A DNA stretch of 7,720 nt from the NCBI GenBank assembly GCA_035455265.1, contig DATIFK010000198.1, positions 1 to 7,720 of the forward strand. Reading direction: 5' to 3'. The stretch comes from MGOM01 sp035455265. Its GTDB lineage: Bacteria; Chloroflexota; Anaerolineae; Anaerolineales; E44-bin32. The first letter of the stretch is position 1. Every line of letters begins with the position of its first letter. A program made the position numbers and the translations under genes. The notes under the pieces were generated by a model. That model saw nothing but the letters and a program-made list of their open reading frames with translations. It was not told the DNA's origin and searched no databases. This document shows, piece after piece, positions 1 to 6,969 of this stretch.

Positions 1-1109
1 CGCTTGAGCCACATACAGAAGGCGCCGCCGACCTTGCCATCGCGCGGCTCAGCATCGATCCAGGATTCCGAGAAGGCCCGGTGAGCCAGGTCGCGCAGGG
101 CGGGGGAGAAGCGGGCGAAACCCTGCTCGATGAAGGCCTGCGACTCGGCGTAGCTCCAAGGGCGGCTGACGTCTCCCAGCGGCGCCTCGATGTCCCACCA
201 CGGCAGGGGAAAGGCCTTCAAGGCGCGCCCCTTGGCCTGGAGGTATCTCCGGAAATCGGGAAAGGACTCTCGGGAGGCAGCCTGCATGGCGGCCAGGGTC
301 TCTCGGTCGATACCATGATCGAAGAGGGCCGCCTCGAGCGGTGAATCCCAGCCGCGGCGGCGGGCCAACGTCGCCACCTCACCCTTGATGGAGTTCATGG
401 CCGCGGCGAGGGGGACCTCGGTGAGCTTCCAGGCCGAGATCTCCGCCTCGTAGGCGCGCTTCCGCATCGCTCCGTCGGCGTCGAGGCGATAGGCTCGGAC
501 ATTGCTCATCGGAACCTGGCGCGTCACGCCCTCGACGTCCAACGGGACCATGATCTGAGAGGTGAACGAAGAGTGGAGCTTCTCCCACGCGGTGCTTCCC
601 GTCAGGATGAGTTGGGCTGCGAGGTCCTCCTGGGGCGGGCTCATCAGATGCGCCGAACGGATCTTGGCCCGGCGCAGGAGGTAGGCATGCCCGCCCAGGC
701 TCTCGGACTCGGCGATCAACGCCTCGACGTCCAGGGTGCCGATCCAAGCGGAGAGGCGCACGGCCAGCAAGTTCAGCTTGACCCGCGCTTGCTGCAGCTC
801 GGAGAGCCGTGCCTGGGCGACGGCGTCACGCGTGTTCGTCGACACGAAGGCGTAGATGTACGCCTCGAGCGTCGTGACGTCCTCGAGGGTCCCGTTCTGT
901 TCGGCCAGGATCTGCTCGAGGGCGCTCGTCGGATCCTTGACTCGGCCGGTCGAATCGGTCCCCGGCACGCCCAGGCGGTCGACCAGCGCCAACAGCCGAT
1001 CGATGCGCTCCACGGTTCGACCGAATCCGTCTCGGAAGGCTCCCGACTCAAGGCCGGGGTAGACCACCGAAACATCCCAGTGGGGTAGGGCGGTGACAGG
1101 GTCAGCCAT
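1..1109 (-). CDS. pepF: Oligoendopeptidase F-like M3 metallopeptidase, N-terminal 369 residues (cut by left edge)
   Basis: Partial cytosolic zinc oligopeptidase of the M3 family (PepF-like), expected to cleave short peptides. The minus-strand frame stays open from 1109 to the window edge. It starts MADPVTALPHWDVSVVYPGL, the usual opening of this family, and continues with the helical N-terminal domain. Near the cut end it reads SWIDAEPRDGKVGGAFCMW (about residues 349-367), the conserved block that precedes the zinc site in these enzymes. The HExxH motif and distal Glu lie outside the window; family members are about 590-600 residues, so roughly 225 are missing. Two in-frame ATG codons sit in tandem (1112-1110 and 1109-1107). 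AGGAG at 1120-1116 is 6 nt from the second and 3 nt from the first, so the second is preferred. The upstream small gene ends 10 bp away and its stop shares a base with this ribosome binding site, so the two are probably co-transcribed and coupled. Family assignment is strong; substrate is unknown. Confidence 0.9.
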   Translation of the reverse strand, partial: MADPVTALPHWDVSVVYPGLESGAFRDGFGRTVERIDRLLALVDRLGVPGTDSTGRVKDPTSALEQILAEQNGTLEDVTTLEAYIYAFVSTNTRDAVAQARLSELQQARVKLNLLAVRLSAWIGTLDVEALIAESESLGGHAYLLRRAKIRSAHLMSPPQEDLAAQLILTGSTAWEKLHSSFTSQIMVPLDVEGVTRQVPMSNVRAYRLDADGAMRKRAYEAEISAWKLTEVPLAAAMNSIKGEVATLARRRGWDSPLEAALFDHGIDRETLAAMQAASRESFPDFRRYLQAKGRALKAFPLPWWDIEAPLGDVSRPWSYAESQAFIEQGFARFSPALRDLAHRAFSESWIDAEPRDGKVGGAFCMWLK

Positions 1110-1115
1110 CATGCG

Positions 1116-1120
1116 CTCCT
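1116..1120 (-). promoter_or_regulatory. Ribosome binding site of the M3 peptidase gene
   Basis: The minus strand reads AGGAG six bases before the ATG at 1109. Its first A is also the last base of the upstream gene's TGA stop (TGAGGAG), which fits translational coupling. The spacing decides for the second of the two tandem ATG codons. Confidence 0.7.
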
Positions 1121-1392
1121 CATGAATGGACTTCTGGATCGGAAGCTTCGTTGGCGCTCGGCTCTAGAACGGTCAGGGCAGACCGCGCCCGCTGCTGTTG
1201 GCTGTCGGTCCAGCCGCTTTCGCGGGCCATGCGCCGCAAATGATCGATCACGGCACGACGTTCCATCTTGAGGAGCTCGGCCACGGCCTGGCGGATGCGC
1301 CGCGGATCGGCGGAAAGGACATCGGCCCAGAACTGGTCGAGGTCATCACCCATGGTATCTCGTGGACCGCTGTGCGAGGAGTCTGCCATCAT
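1120..1392 (-). CDS. Small hypothetical protein (about 90 aa) co-transcribed with the M3 peptidase
   Basis: I do not recognise a named family. The protein is soluble, without a signal peptide, membrane segment or cysteines. The core reads DLDQFWADVLSADPRRIRQA, then a helix with KMERRAVIDHLRRMARESGW, then DSQQQRARSALTVL and a polar tail. This looks like two or three amphipathic helices, and I recall similar short proteins in Anaerolineae, though that is memory rather than a search. Start choice is uncertain. The frame is open up to an ATG at 1461. A tandem ATGATG at 1392-1387 gives 89-90 residues, and an ATG at 1353 gives 77. I prefer 1392/1389 because the local sequence ATGATGGCAGAC nearly repeats the start of the downstream peptidase gene (ATGATGGCTGAC), with a weak GAG about 8 nt upstream. 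The gene lies immediately 5' of the peptidase on the same strand. A role tied to the peptidase is only guilt by association. Confidence 0.6.
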   Translation of the reverse strand: MMADSSHSGPRDTMGDDLDQFWADVLSADPRRIRQAVAELLKMERRAVIDHLRRMARESGWTDSQQQRARSALTVLEPSANEASDPEVHS

Positions 1393-1579
1393 CGTGTCGC
1401 TCTGACAGAGGTAGCCTTCTGGGCGCACACGCGAGCTTGTAGCTGGCCCGTCCAGGCTCAATGAGCAGGATGCTCTCCAGGGGCGAGTATGCCTCGCGAC
1501 CCGCCGCCCAGCAAGGGCCGCTCGGCCCGGGTCGGAACCATTCTGCTACAATCACACGACCGTCCGCGAGAGAAAGGAC
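1393..1579. other. Divergent intergenic region between peptidase unit and glucan operon
   Basis: About 187 bp separate the minus-strand small gene from the plus-strand branching enzyme. The only convincing element is an extended -10 for the plus strand near the right end. For the minus strand I see TTGAGC (1462-1457) and TACAAG (1442-1437), but only 14 nt separate them, so no promoter is called there. If the minus-strand gene used its most distal ATG at 1461, part of this stretch would be coding. Confidence 0.5.
1544..1552 (+). promoter_or_regulatory. Extended -10 promoter for the alpha-glucan operon
   Basis: The plus strand reads TGCTACAAT, a TGn extension plus a 5/6 match to TATAAT. No recognisable -35 lies 16-18 nt upstream, where the sequence is GC-only, as is common for extended -10 promoters. 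Transcription would start near 1559, leaving a 5' leader of about 20 nt that carries GAGAG (1568-1572, 7 nt from the ATG) and AAAGGA (1573-1578, too close to the ATG to be ideal). Confidence 0.6.
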
Positions 1580-3232
1580 ATGCCCAAGGCAGGCGCTTTC
1601 ACCTTCGTCCTGCACTCGCACCTGCCCTACACGCGGCAGGCCGGCCGATGGCCCCACGGCGAGGAATGGATTCACGAGGCCATCGCGGAAACCTACATCC
1701 CCTTGCTCGACATGCTCCACCGCCTTCGGGCCGACTCCGTGTCGGCGCACCTGACTCTGGGCCTGACTCCGGTGCTGCTCGAACAGCTGGCCGATGCCGA
1801 CGTGCAGCGCAACTTCATCTCCTATGTCGAAGAGCGGATCCGGGCGGCAGACGCCGATCTGGCCCGATGGCAGGCTGCGGGGGACCTGCACCTGGCCTCC
1901 CTGGCGGATTTCTATGCGAAGCGCTACCGCGCCACTCTGGAGGCCTTTCGTGGACGGTATGCGCAGAACCTCCCTTCCGCCTTCGCCCGGTTGCAGGCTG
2001 ACGGCCTGATCGAAACGATGACCTGTGCCGCCACCCACGGCTACCTGCCTCTTCTCGAGCAGGACGGATCCATCCGGCTGCAGCTTCGAACGGGTGTGGA
2101 GACCCATCGCCGTCACTTTGGCACGGCGCCCAAGGCCATCTGGCTCCCCGAGTGCGCCTACCGTCCTGCATATCGGACGGCCGAGGGACGCGAAAGGCCG
2201 GGTCTGGAATCGTTCCTGGCGAGGGACGGGTTGTCCGTGTTCTTCGCCGAGACCCACATGATTGAGGGAGGCCGGCCGGTGGGTATCGCTGCGGGTGAAG
2301 CCATCGGGCCGTACGGGGCCATCCTGCGGCGCTATTCTGTGCCGATCGCCGGAGGCTTCGTTGCTGCCGGGTCAACTTTCGAGCCGTACTACGTCACCGA
2401 ACCCAAGGTAGCCGTCCTGGGACGAGAGAACCGGACCGGGCTGCAGGTGTGGAGCGCCGAGTGGGGATACCCCGGCGATTTCGACTACAGGGAGTTTCAC
2501 AAGAAGGACGGAGTGTCCGGCCTTCAGTATTGGAGGATCACCGGGGCGCGCGTCGACCTGGGCGAAAAGGATACCTACCACCCGGACTGGGCGCAGGGCC
2601 GAGTCCTTCAGCACGCCGACCACTTCGCCGGCCTGGTCCACGAACTGCTGGAACGGCACTATCAGGAGGCGGGCAAGGTCGGCATCATCTGCGCCTCCTA
2701 CGACACCGAGCTGTTCGGCCACTGGTGGTTCGAAGGCATCGACTGGCTGGAAGCGGTCCTGCGCCGGCTGGCGGCGTCGGCTTCGGTGGATGTGACCACC
2801 GCGTCACGCTTCGTCGAGGAGCATCCACCGCAAACGGTCATCCACCTGCCGGAAGGATCGTGGGGCGCCGGCGGCACGCATTTCGTTTGGGACAACGCCG
2901 ACACGCATTGGATGTGGCCGCTGATCCACGACGCCGAGGGCCGATTCGCCAGCGTGGTCGAGCGCTTCGAGAACGCCGATGAGCGAACGACTATCGTCCT
3001 CAACCAGGCGGCGCGCGAGCTCCTGCTGCTGCAATCGTCCGACTGGCCGTTCCTGGTGACGACCGGGCAGGCCAAGGACTACGCCGTCGAACGCTTCCGA
3101 AGCCATCTCGAACGATTCAACGAGCTTGTCTCTGGGGTCGAGGCCGGCCGTCCTGATACCGATCTTGCCGGCCGGTTATGGGAACGCGACAAGGTCTTCC
3201 CGGATATCGACTTCCGCTGGTTTCGAGCGTGA
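1580..3232 (+). CDS. GH57 1,4-alpha-glucan branching enzyme (550 aa)
   Basis: Glycogen branching enzyme (EC 2.4.1.18) of glycoside hydrolase family 57, which makes alpha-1,6 branches by a retaining mechanism in the cytosol. The GH57 regions are visible in order: HSHLPY (12-17), GLTPVLLEQL (about 61-70), WLPECAY (188-194, nucleophile E191), ASYDTELFGHWW (to residue 383, acid/base D375) and DNADTHWMW (438-446). Tryptophans W24, W291, W428 and W437 lie where the substrate-binding tryptophans of the archaeal enzyme TK1436 are known. The C-terminal DUF1957-type helical part contains LLLLQSSDWPFLVTTGQA. Length suits the bacterial enzymes, which run about 520-560 residues. The ATG at 1580 puts the first conserved strand FTFVLHSH at the expected distance from the N-terminus. 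It is the first gene of the operon and its stop overlaps the start of the glycogen synthase. It is unrelated in fold to the usual GH13 GlgB, so no glgB symbol is given. Confidence 0.94.
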   Translation: MPKAGAFTFVLHSHLPYTRQAGRWPHGEEWIHEAIAETYIPLLDMLHRLRADSVSAHLTLGLTPVLLEQLADADVQRNFISYVEERIRAADADLARWQAAGDLHLASLADFYAKRYRATLEAFRGRYAQNLPSAFARLQADGLIETMTCAATHGYLPLLEQDGSIRLQLRTGVETHRRHFGTAPKAIWLPECAYRPAYRTAEGRERPGLESFLARDGLSVFFAETHMIEGGRPVGIAAGEAIGPYGAILRRYSVPIAGGFVAAGSTFEPYYVTEPKVAVLGRENRTGLQVWSAEWGYPGDFDYREFHKKDGVSGLQYWRITGARVDLGEKDTYHPDWAQGRVLQHADHFAGLVHELLERHYQEAGKVGIICASYDTELFGHWWFEGIDWLEAVLRRLAASASVDVTTASRFVEEHPPQTVIHLPEGSWGAGGTHFVWDNADTHWMWPLIHDAEGRFASVVERFENADERTTIVLNQAARELLLLQSSDWPFLVTTGQAKDYAVERFRSHLERFNELVSGVEAGRPDTDLAGRLWERDKVFPDIDFRWFRA

Positions 3233-4665
3233 ATGTCCTGTTCCTGATCGCGGAAGCCACCCCCTGGGTGAAAGTGGGAGGGCTGGGCGATGTCGGCGGC
3301 GAGTTGCCGGTGGCCCTACGCCGCCTGGGTCACGACGTTCGCGTGGTCCTCCCGGCGTACCCGGGCTCGTCGCTGCCGCGAGGGGAGGCCGAAACCCGGG
3401 TCGAGCTCGCCCGCGGAGGCGAAACGCTGGCGGCGGCCGTCCACGAGTCGGGCTCTCCCTACGGACCGATCCATGCCATCAACGGAGATCCGGTGCGCTG
3501 GGCCTCGGGCGTCTACGGGGACCCGATGGTGGACGCCGAGAAGTTCCTCTTCTGGACGACCGCAGCTCTCGAATGGTGCCGATCCACATCTTGGAAGCCC
3601 GACGTCGTTCACGTCCACGACTGGCACGCCGCGCTGGCCCTGCTTCGGCTCAACTACTTGCGGCCGCGCGATCCCTTCTGGGCCGACACGGCCGGCGTTC
3701 TGACGATCCACAACCTGGGGTACCTGGGCGCCGGCTCCGAAGCCCTGTGGCGCGTCTACGGACTGGAGCCCCTGGCTCCCGACGACCTGCCCGACTGGGC
3801 GCGCGCCTTGCCGCTGGCTCAGGGCATCGTCGCCGCCGACTACATCACTACCGTCAGCCCCACGTACGCCAACGAGATTCAGACGTCCGAGTTCGGCTTC
3901 GGATTGGACCACGTTCTCTCCGACCGGCGGCAGCGTTTGAGGGGAATCCTGAACGGCCTCGACCTGGTCTCGTGGAACCCCTGGCGCGATCCGTCGATCG
4001 CCACGCACTACAGCGCCGGCCGGCTCGAGTCGCGTGCCAAGAACAAGGCCGCGTTGCAGCGAGAGCTCAGCCTCCCGGAGGATCCCAGGACTCCGCTGCT
4101 GGGCTTCATCGGCCGATTGGAGACCCAGAAGGGCATCGACATCGCTCTCTCCGCCCTCGGCTCGCGCTTTTCCACCGCGTGGCAGCTGGTGCTGCTCGGT
4201 TCCGGCCGCTGGGAGTTGGCGCGTGAGGCCACCGGCTTCGCCGCCGCCCATGCCGGGCGGGCGCGCTTCTTGGAGCGGAACGATCCTGCTCTCTCGAGAC
4301 GAATCTTCGCCGGCGCCGATATCGTGCTCGTCCCGTCGCGTTATGAGCCGTGCGGTCTGGTCCAAATGATCGCCATGCGCTATGGATGCGTTCCGATCGT
4401 CCATGCCACCGGAGGTTTGCGGGACACGGTCGTGGACTACGCCAGCCCGGACGGAACGGGTTTCGTCTTCGACCGGCCGGAGGCGGAGGCGCTGGCGCAG
4501 TCTCTGGACCGTGCCTTTCAGGCCTACCGAGACAAGAGACGCTGGCGCGCCCTCCAGCGACGAGGCATGGCGCTCGATCATTCGTGGGAAGCCTCGGCCC
4601 GCGTCTACGTCGATGTGTACAAGGCCGCACGCCGCGAGCGGGCTTCGATCGGACAATGGCCCTGA
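3229..4665 (+). CDS. glgA: Glycogen synthase, GT5 family (478 aa)
   Basis: Retaining glucosyltransferase that extends alpha-1,4-glucan from a nucleotide-glucose donor, usually ADP-glucose in bacteria (EC 2.4.1.21). It has the GT-B two-domain pattern. The N-terminal domain has MNVLFLIAEATPWVKVGGLG with K15 of the KxGGL motif, HVHDWH (128-133) and TIHNLGYLG. The C-terminal domain has GRLETQKG (R296 and K301, matching the E. coli donor-phosphate residues R300 and K305) and PSRYEPCGLVQM (369-380, catalytic E373 and C375), followed by ATGGLRDTV. Length fits the family's usual 470-490. The start is GTG at 3229, because the protein then begins at the conserved MNVLFL strand and K15 falls exactly where expected. 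The GTG overlaps the previous gene's TGA as GTGA, with no good ribosome binding site, so translation is probably coupled. Donor preference (ADP- versus UDP-glucose) cannot be read from the sequence. Confidence 0.95.
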   Translation: MNVLFLIAEATPWVKVGGLGDVGGELPVALRRLGHDVRVVLPAYPGSSLPRGEAETRVELARGGETLAAAVHESGSPYGPIHAINGDPVRWASGVYGDPMVDAEKFLFWTTAALEWCRSTSWKPDVVHVHDWHAALALLRLNYLRPRDPFWADTAGVLTIHNLGYLGAGSEALWRVYGLEPLAPDDLPDWARALPLAQGIVAADYITTVSPTYANEIQTSEFGFGLDHVLSDRRQRLRGILNGLDLVSWNPWRDPSIATHYSAGRLESRAKNKAALQRELSLPEDPRTPLLGFIGRLETQKGIDIALSALGSRFSTAWQLVLLGSGRWELAREATGFAAAHAGRARFLERNDPALSRRIFAGADIVLVPSRYEPCGLVQMIAMRYGCVPIVHATGGLRDTVVDYASPDGTGFVFDRPEAEALAQSLDRAFQAYRDKRRWRALQRRGMALDHSWEASARVYVDVYKAARRERASIGQWP

Positions 4666-6179
4666 TCCCCGGCCGAGCCGGCGGAGTCCTCCTCCATCCG
4701 ACGAGTCTCCCCGGACCGCATGGGATCGGGGAGATCGGGCCGGAGGCGCATGCGTGGGTGGACTGGCTGGCGGCGGCCGGCTGCCGCCTGTGGCAGATTC
4801 TCCCGGTGGGACCGACCGGTTACGCCAACTCCCCTTACCAGGCCCTGTCTTCCTTTGCCGGCAATCCGCTTCTGATCAGCCTCTCAGACCTGCGAGAGAA
4901 GGGATGGATCGTCGACGCCGATCTGGCACCGCTCGCGTCGTTCCCCGCGGACAACGTTGACTTCGACCGACTGATCGCGGTGAAGGGCGAGTTGTTGGAC
5001 CGGGCAGCCTCCGCCGCCGTCACAGGGGCCGAGATCGAAGAGCAGGAAGCCCACGACGCCTTCGTCGAGGCCGAGCGCGCCTGGCTCGATGATGCCGCGC
5101 TCTTCACGGTTCTATTGCGCCGGTTTGAAGGCCGGCCGTGGCTGGAATGGCCGTCGGCGTTGGCGGCGCGCGACCGGGCGGCGCTCGCCGACGCCCGGCG
5201 CGACCTGGCGGCCGAGGTCGAAGGCGAGACCTGGAAGCAGTTCTGGTTCTATCGACAATGGGATGCCCTGCACCGTCACGCCCAACAAAGCGGGCTGGCC
5301 ATCATCGGTGATGTCCCGATCTACGCCGCCTCCAACAGCGCGGACGTATGGGCTCACCGCGAGTTGTTCCGCCTCGACGCCCAGGGCAAGGCTCTGGCGG
5401 TCGCCGGAGTCCCACCGGACTACTTCAGCTCCACGGGCCAACTGTGGGGGAATCCAGTCTACGACTGGCCCCGACACGCGGAGAGCGGTTACGCCTGGTG
5501 GATCGATAGGGTGCGCGCCGGCCTGCGCCTGGTCGACATCTTGCGCATCGACCACTTTCGCGGCCTCGAAGCCTATTGGGAAGTGCCCGCCGGCTTGCCG
5601 ACGGCCGAGAAGGGGCGATGGGTCAAGGGGCCGGGCAAATCGCTTCTGTCCGCGCTTCGTTCGGCGCTCGGGGGGCTTCCCCTGCTGGCCGAAGATCTGG
5701 GCTTCGTCACGCCGAGGGTAGTCGCGCTGCGACGGGCCTTCCGGCTTCCAGGGATGAGGATCCTCCAGTTCGGTCTGGAGGCCGGCGCCGCCGGGGCTGC
5801 CAGCGGCGATCTACCTCATCGCTACGAGCCCCTGGCAGCCGCCTACACCGGCACACACGACAACGACACAGCAAAAGGCTGGTACGCATCCGCGCCCGAG
5901 GCGACGAGAGACTTCACGCGCCGCTATCTCGCCACGAACGAGGACGGCGTCGTGCCGGGGATGGTGCGGTCGATCTGGTCGTCGGTCGCCGATTGGGCGA
6001 TCGTGCCGATGCAGGACGTCCTGGGGCTGGGGTCCGAGGCGCGCATGAATCGCCCTGGCACGGGCGAGGGCAACTGGAAATGGCGCATGACCGGGGAGCA
6101 GTGGGATAGAGCACCCCAAGGTTGGCTCGCGGAGATGAACCGCATCTATGGACGCCCCGAACCGCCGGCCCCGGCGTGA
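4656..6179 (+). CDS. malQ: 4-alpha-glucanotransferase (amylomaltase), GH77 (507 aa)
   Basis: Disproportionating enzyme (EC 2.4.1.25) that transfers alpha-1,4-glucan segments between maltodextrins in the cytosol. GH77 hallmarks occur in order: GGVLLHPTSLPGPHGIG near the N-terminus, LPVGPTGYANSPYQ, SSFAGNPLLI, IGDVPIYAASNSADVW, GVPPDYFSSTGQLWGNPVYD, LRIDHFRG (nucleophile D299), LLAEDLG (acid/base E346), TGTHDNDT (D402 as transition-state stabiliser) and ARMNRPGTGEGNWKWRM. All three catalytic acids are present, and length matches the Thermus-type enzymes of about 500 residues. The ATG at 4656 lies inside the last codons of glgA (10 bp overlap) and gives the N-terminus typical of the family; the same frame is open further upstream but encodes a low-quality extension. 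In this operon the enzyme probably primes or trims glucan chains together with the synthase and branching enzyme. Confidence 0.95.
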   Translation: MALIPGRAGGVLLHPTSLPGPHGIGEIGPEAHAWVDWLAAAGCRLWQILPVGPTGYANSPYQALSSFAGNPLLISLSDLREKGWIVDADLAPLASFPADNVDFDRLIAVKGELLDRAASAAVTGAEIEEQEAHDAFVEAERAWLDDAALFTVLLRRFEGRPWLEWPSALAARDRAALADARRDLAAEVEGETWKQFWFYRQWDALHRHAQQSGLAIIGDVPIYAASNSADVWAHRELFRLDAQGKALAVAGVPPDYFSSTGQLWGNPVYDWPRHAESGYAWWIDRVRAGLRLVDILRIDHFRGLEAYWEVPAGLPTAEKGRWVKGPGKSLLSALRSALGGLPLLAEDLGFVTPRVVALRRAFRLPGMRILQFGLEAGAAGAASGDLPHRYEPLAAAYTGTHDNDTAKGWYASAPEATRDFTRRYLATNEDGVVPGMVRSIWSSVADWAIVPMQDVLGLGSEARMNRPGTGEGNWKWRMTGEQWDRAPQGWLAEMNRIYGRPEPPAPA

Positions 6180-6339
6180 CGCCAGCCCCCCTCGCACGAA
6201 TGGACCTAATCCCGAGGCCTCGCGATCCGAGTCGTCCTCCAGCGACCTGTGCTGGCGCTGCGGCGGTCCAACCGAAGCGATCCACTGCAAGATCGTCTGC
6301 CGCCGCTGCGGGTTCGTGAGGGATTGCTCGGATCCTTGA
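6148..6339 (+). CDS. Small zinc-ribbon protein (63 aa), last gene of the glucan operon
   Basis: Short protein of unknown function. The first 33 residues are polar, rich in Pro, Arg and Ser, and look disordered. The rest is a compact cysteine cluster: C35-x2-C38, then H46, C47, C51-x2-C54 and C60, ending in GFVRDCSDP. C35, C38, C51 and C54 form a classic zinc-ribbon pair; C47 and C60 are extra and may form a second site or disulphide. I recall short proteins ending in HCKIVC...RDCSDP in several bacterial groups, from memory only. The only ATG in frame is at 6148, inside malQ (32 bp overlap), with GGAG at 6131-6134, a rather long 13 nt away. The conserved-looking part begins near residue 33, so a non-ATG start further in cannot be excluded. 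Position suggests co-transcription with malQ; a functional link to glucan metabolism is not shown. Confidence 0.7.
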   Translation: MDAPNRRPRRDASPPRTNGPNPEASRSESSSSDLCWRCGGPTEAIHCKIVCRRCGFVRDCSDP

Positions 6340-6351
6340 TCGGCTGCCCGC

Positions 6352-6379
6352 CCCCAGCCCCCAGCCGCCAGCTCCCAGC
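6352..6379. repeat. Heptanucleotide tandem repeat, four units of NCCCAGC-like sequence
   Basis: Four consecutive 7-nt units: CCCCAGC, CCCCAGC, CGCCAGC and TCCCAGC. They start 12 bp after the zinc-ribbon stop codon. They resemble the short tandemly repeated heptamers known from filamentous cyanobacteria, but whether they share an origin is unknown. Confidence 0.75.
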
Positions 6380-6383
6380 CTCC

Positions 6384-6429
6384 GGCCCACCGCCTGTGGG
6401 CCCTGAGCGAGGGCCGCTCTTCGCCCTCG
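6384..6429 (+). terminator. Two adjacent GC-rich hairpins, possible terminator of the glucan operon
   Basis: Hairpin one has GGCCCAC (6384-6390), loop CGCCT and GTGGGCC (6396-6402). Hairpin two has CGAGGGC (6408-6414), an 8-nt loop and GCCCTCG (6423-6429). Both stems are perfect over 7 bp. An overlapping alternative pairs GGCCCT (6399-6404) with AGGGCC (6410-6415). No T-tract follows on the plus strand, so intrinsic termination is unproven. Because the stems are symmetric, they could also act on transcripts arriving from the minus-strand cupredoxin gene. Confidence 0.35.
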
Positions 6430-6487
6430 GCCGCTGAAGAACCCTCCCGCGGCCGAAGTCGAAGGACTTGATACCTGACAGGCGTCG

Positions 6488-6507
6488 GCGGACAGCGGAT
6501 AGCGGTG
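6488..6507. repeat. Heptanucleotide repeat, GCGGAYA units
   Basis: Two full units, GCGGACA and GCGGATA, are followed by a partial GCGGTG, again with a 7-nt period. The repeat lies 17 bp beyond the stop codon of the minus-strand cupredoxin gene. With under three units, chance is a real alternative. Confidence 0.5.
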
Positions 6508-6523
6508 CTCTGGGAGTGCCGGG

Positions 6524-6922
6524 CTACTTGACCACGAGCGTTCCGATCATGCCTTTCTCGGCGTGTTCGGGGAGGCTGCAGATGATGGTGTACTCGCCCT
6601 TCTCGGAGGGAGCGGTGAAGGTGAACGTCCCCTGCGAGGTAACATCGGCGATCGTGCGGGCATAGACGTGAGGGGTATCGTCTTCGTCGTAGGGGAAGGT
6701 CGGGGTGTAGCCTTTCTCAAAGACCAGCCAGACGTGTTCGGACCTACCGCGATTGATCAGGGTGAGCGTGACCTCGGCGCCTGCCGGCACTTCGATTGTG
6801 TCCGGGTCGAAGAAGAAGTCATAGGCGACGACGCTCACCGCGACCGGCTTGGGGGCGCAGGCGGCGAGGGCAAGGGTCCATCCCGTCAGCACCATGAATC
6901 TCCCCAGATGGTTTCGTCTCAT
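6524..6922 (-). CDS. Cupredoxin-like lipoprotein (132 aa)
   Basis: Predicted exported, membrane-anchored blue-copper protein, possibly an electron carrier or copper-binding protein outside the cytoplasmic membrane. The N-terminus MRRNHLGRF is followed by a hydrophobic stretch ending in the lipobox LAAC (C22), so it should be a lipoprotein of mature length about 111. The rest is one plastocyanin/azurin-like domain, with FFFDPDTIEVPAGAEVTLTL early in the domain. Likely type 1 copper ligands are all present: H63 in SEHVWLVF, and C115, H120 and M125 in CSLPEHAEKGM. An acidic DEDDTPH stretch lies mid-domain. The ATG at 6922 is chosen because GAGGTG (6933-6928) sits 5 nt upstream and the signal peptide then has normal length; an in-frame ATG 13 codons earlier is unlikely. 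It stands alone, divergent from the phosphoesterase and convergent with the glucan operon. Redox partner is unknown. Confidence 0.88.
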   Translation of the reverse strand: MRRNHLGRFMVLTGWTLALAACAPKPVAVSVVAYDFFFDPDTIEVPAGAEVTLTLINRGRSEHVWLVFEKGYTPTFPYDEDDTPHVYARTIADVTSQGTFTFTAPSEKGEYTIICSLPEHAEKGMIGTLVVK

Positions 6923-6969
6923 TGCGACACCTCGCCATGGACTCTGTTCGAAAGCAAACAAGCCGTTGG

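Larger units (their letters stand above)
6340..6523. other. Non-coding gap between convergent genes
   Basis: This 184-bp stretch holds the 3' ends of the glucan operon and of the minus-strand cupredoxin gene. It carries a CCCAGC-type heptamer repeat, two perfect 7-bp GC-rich hairpins, a small AAGTC/GACTT hairpin (6456-6469) and a second heptamer repeat. I see no convincing open reading frame in it. Confidence 0.6.

Noticed and set aside
1456..1466. Short palindrome GCTCAATGAGC in the divergent region
   Set aside because: Five-bp arms are too short to distinguish from chance, and it is not placed convincingly relative to any promoter.
1346..2257. 303-residue open frame on the minus strand
   Set aside because: It is antisense to the GH57 gene and crosses its promoter; the translation is low-complexity with no recognisable domain.
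3178..3228. ATG giving glgA a 17-residue N-terminal extension
   Set aside because: The extension is encoded within the end of the GH57 gene, and GT5 enzymes begin at the MNVLFL strand; the GTG at 3229 puts the KxGGL lysine at position 15 as in E. coli.
3126..4226. 366-residue open frame on the plus strand
   Set aside because: It is a +1 or +2 shadow of the end of the GH57 gene and of glgA, rich in Arg, Gly and Pro as such shadows are.
4350..4655. Upstream in-frame extension of malQ by 102 residues
   Set aside because: It lies within glgA and has no GH77 similarity; the family begins near GGVLLHPTSLPG, which fits the ATG at 4656.
3316..4656. 446-residue open frame on the minus strand
   Set aside because: It lies entirely antisense to glgA, which has every GT5 motif. 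Long antisense frames are expected in GC-rich genes, and the translation shows no family features.
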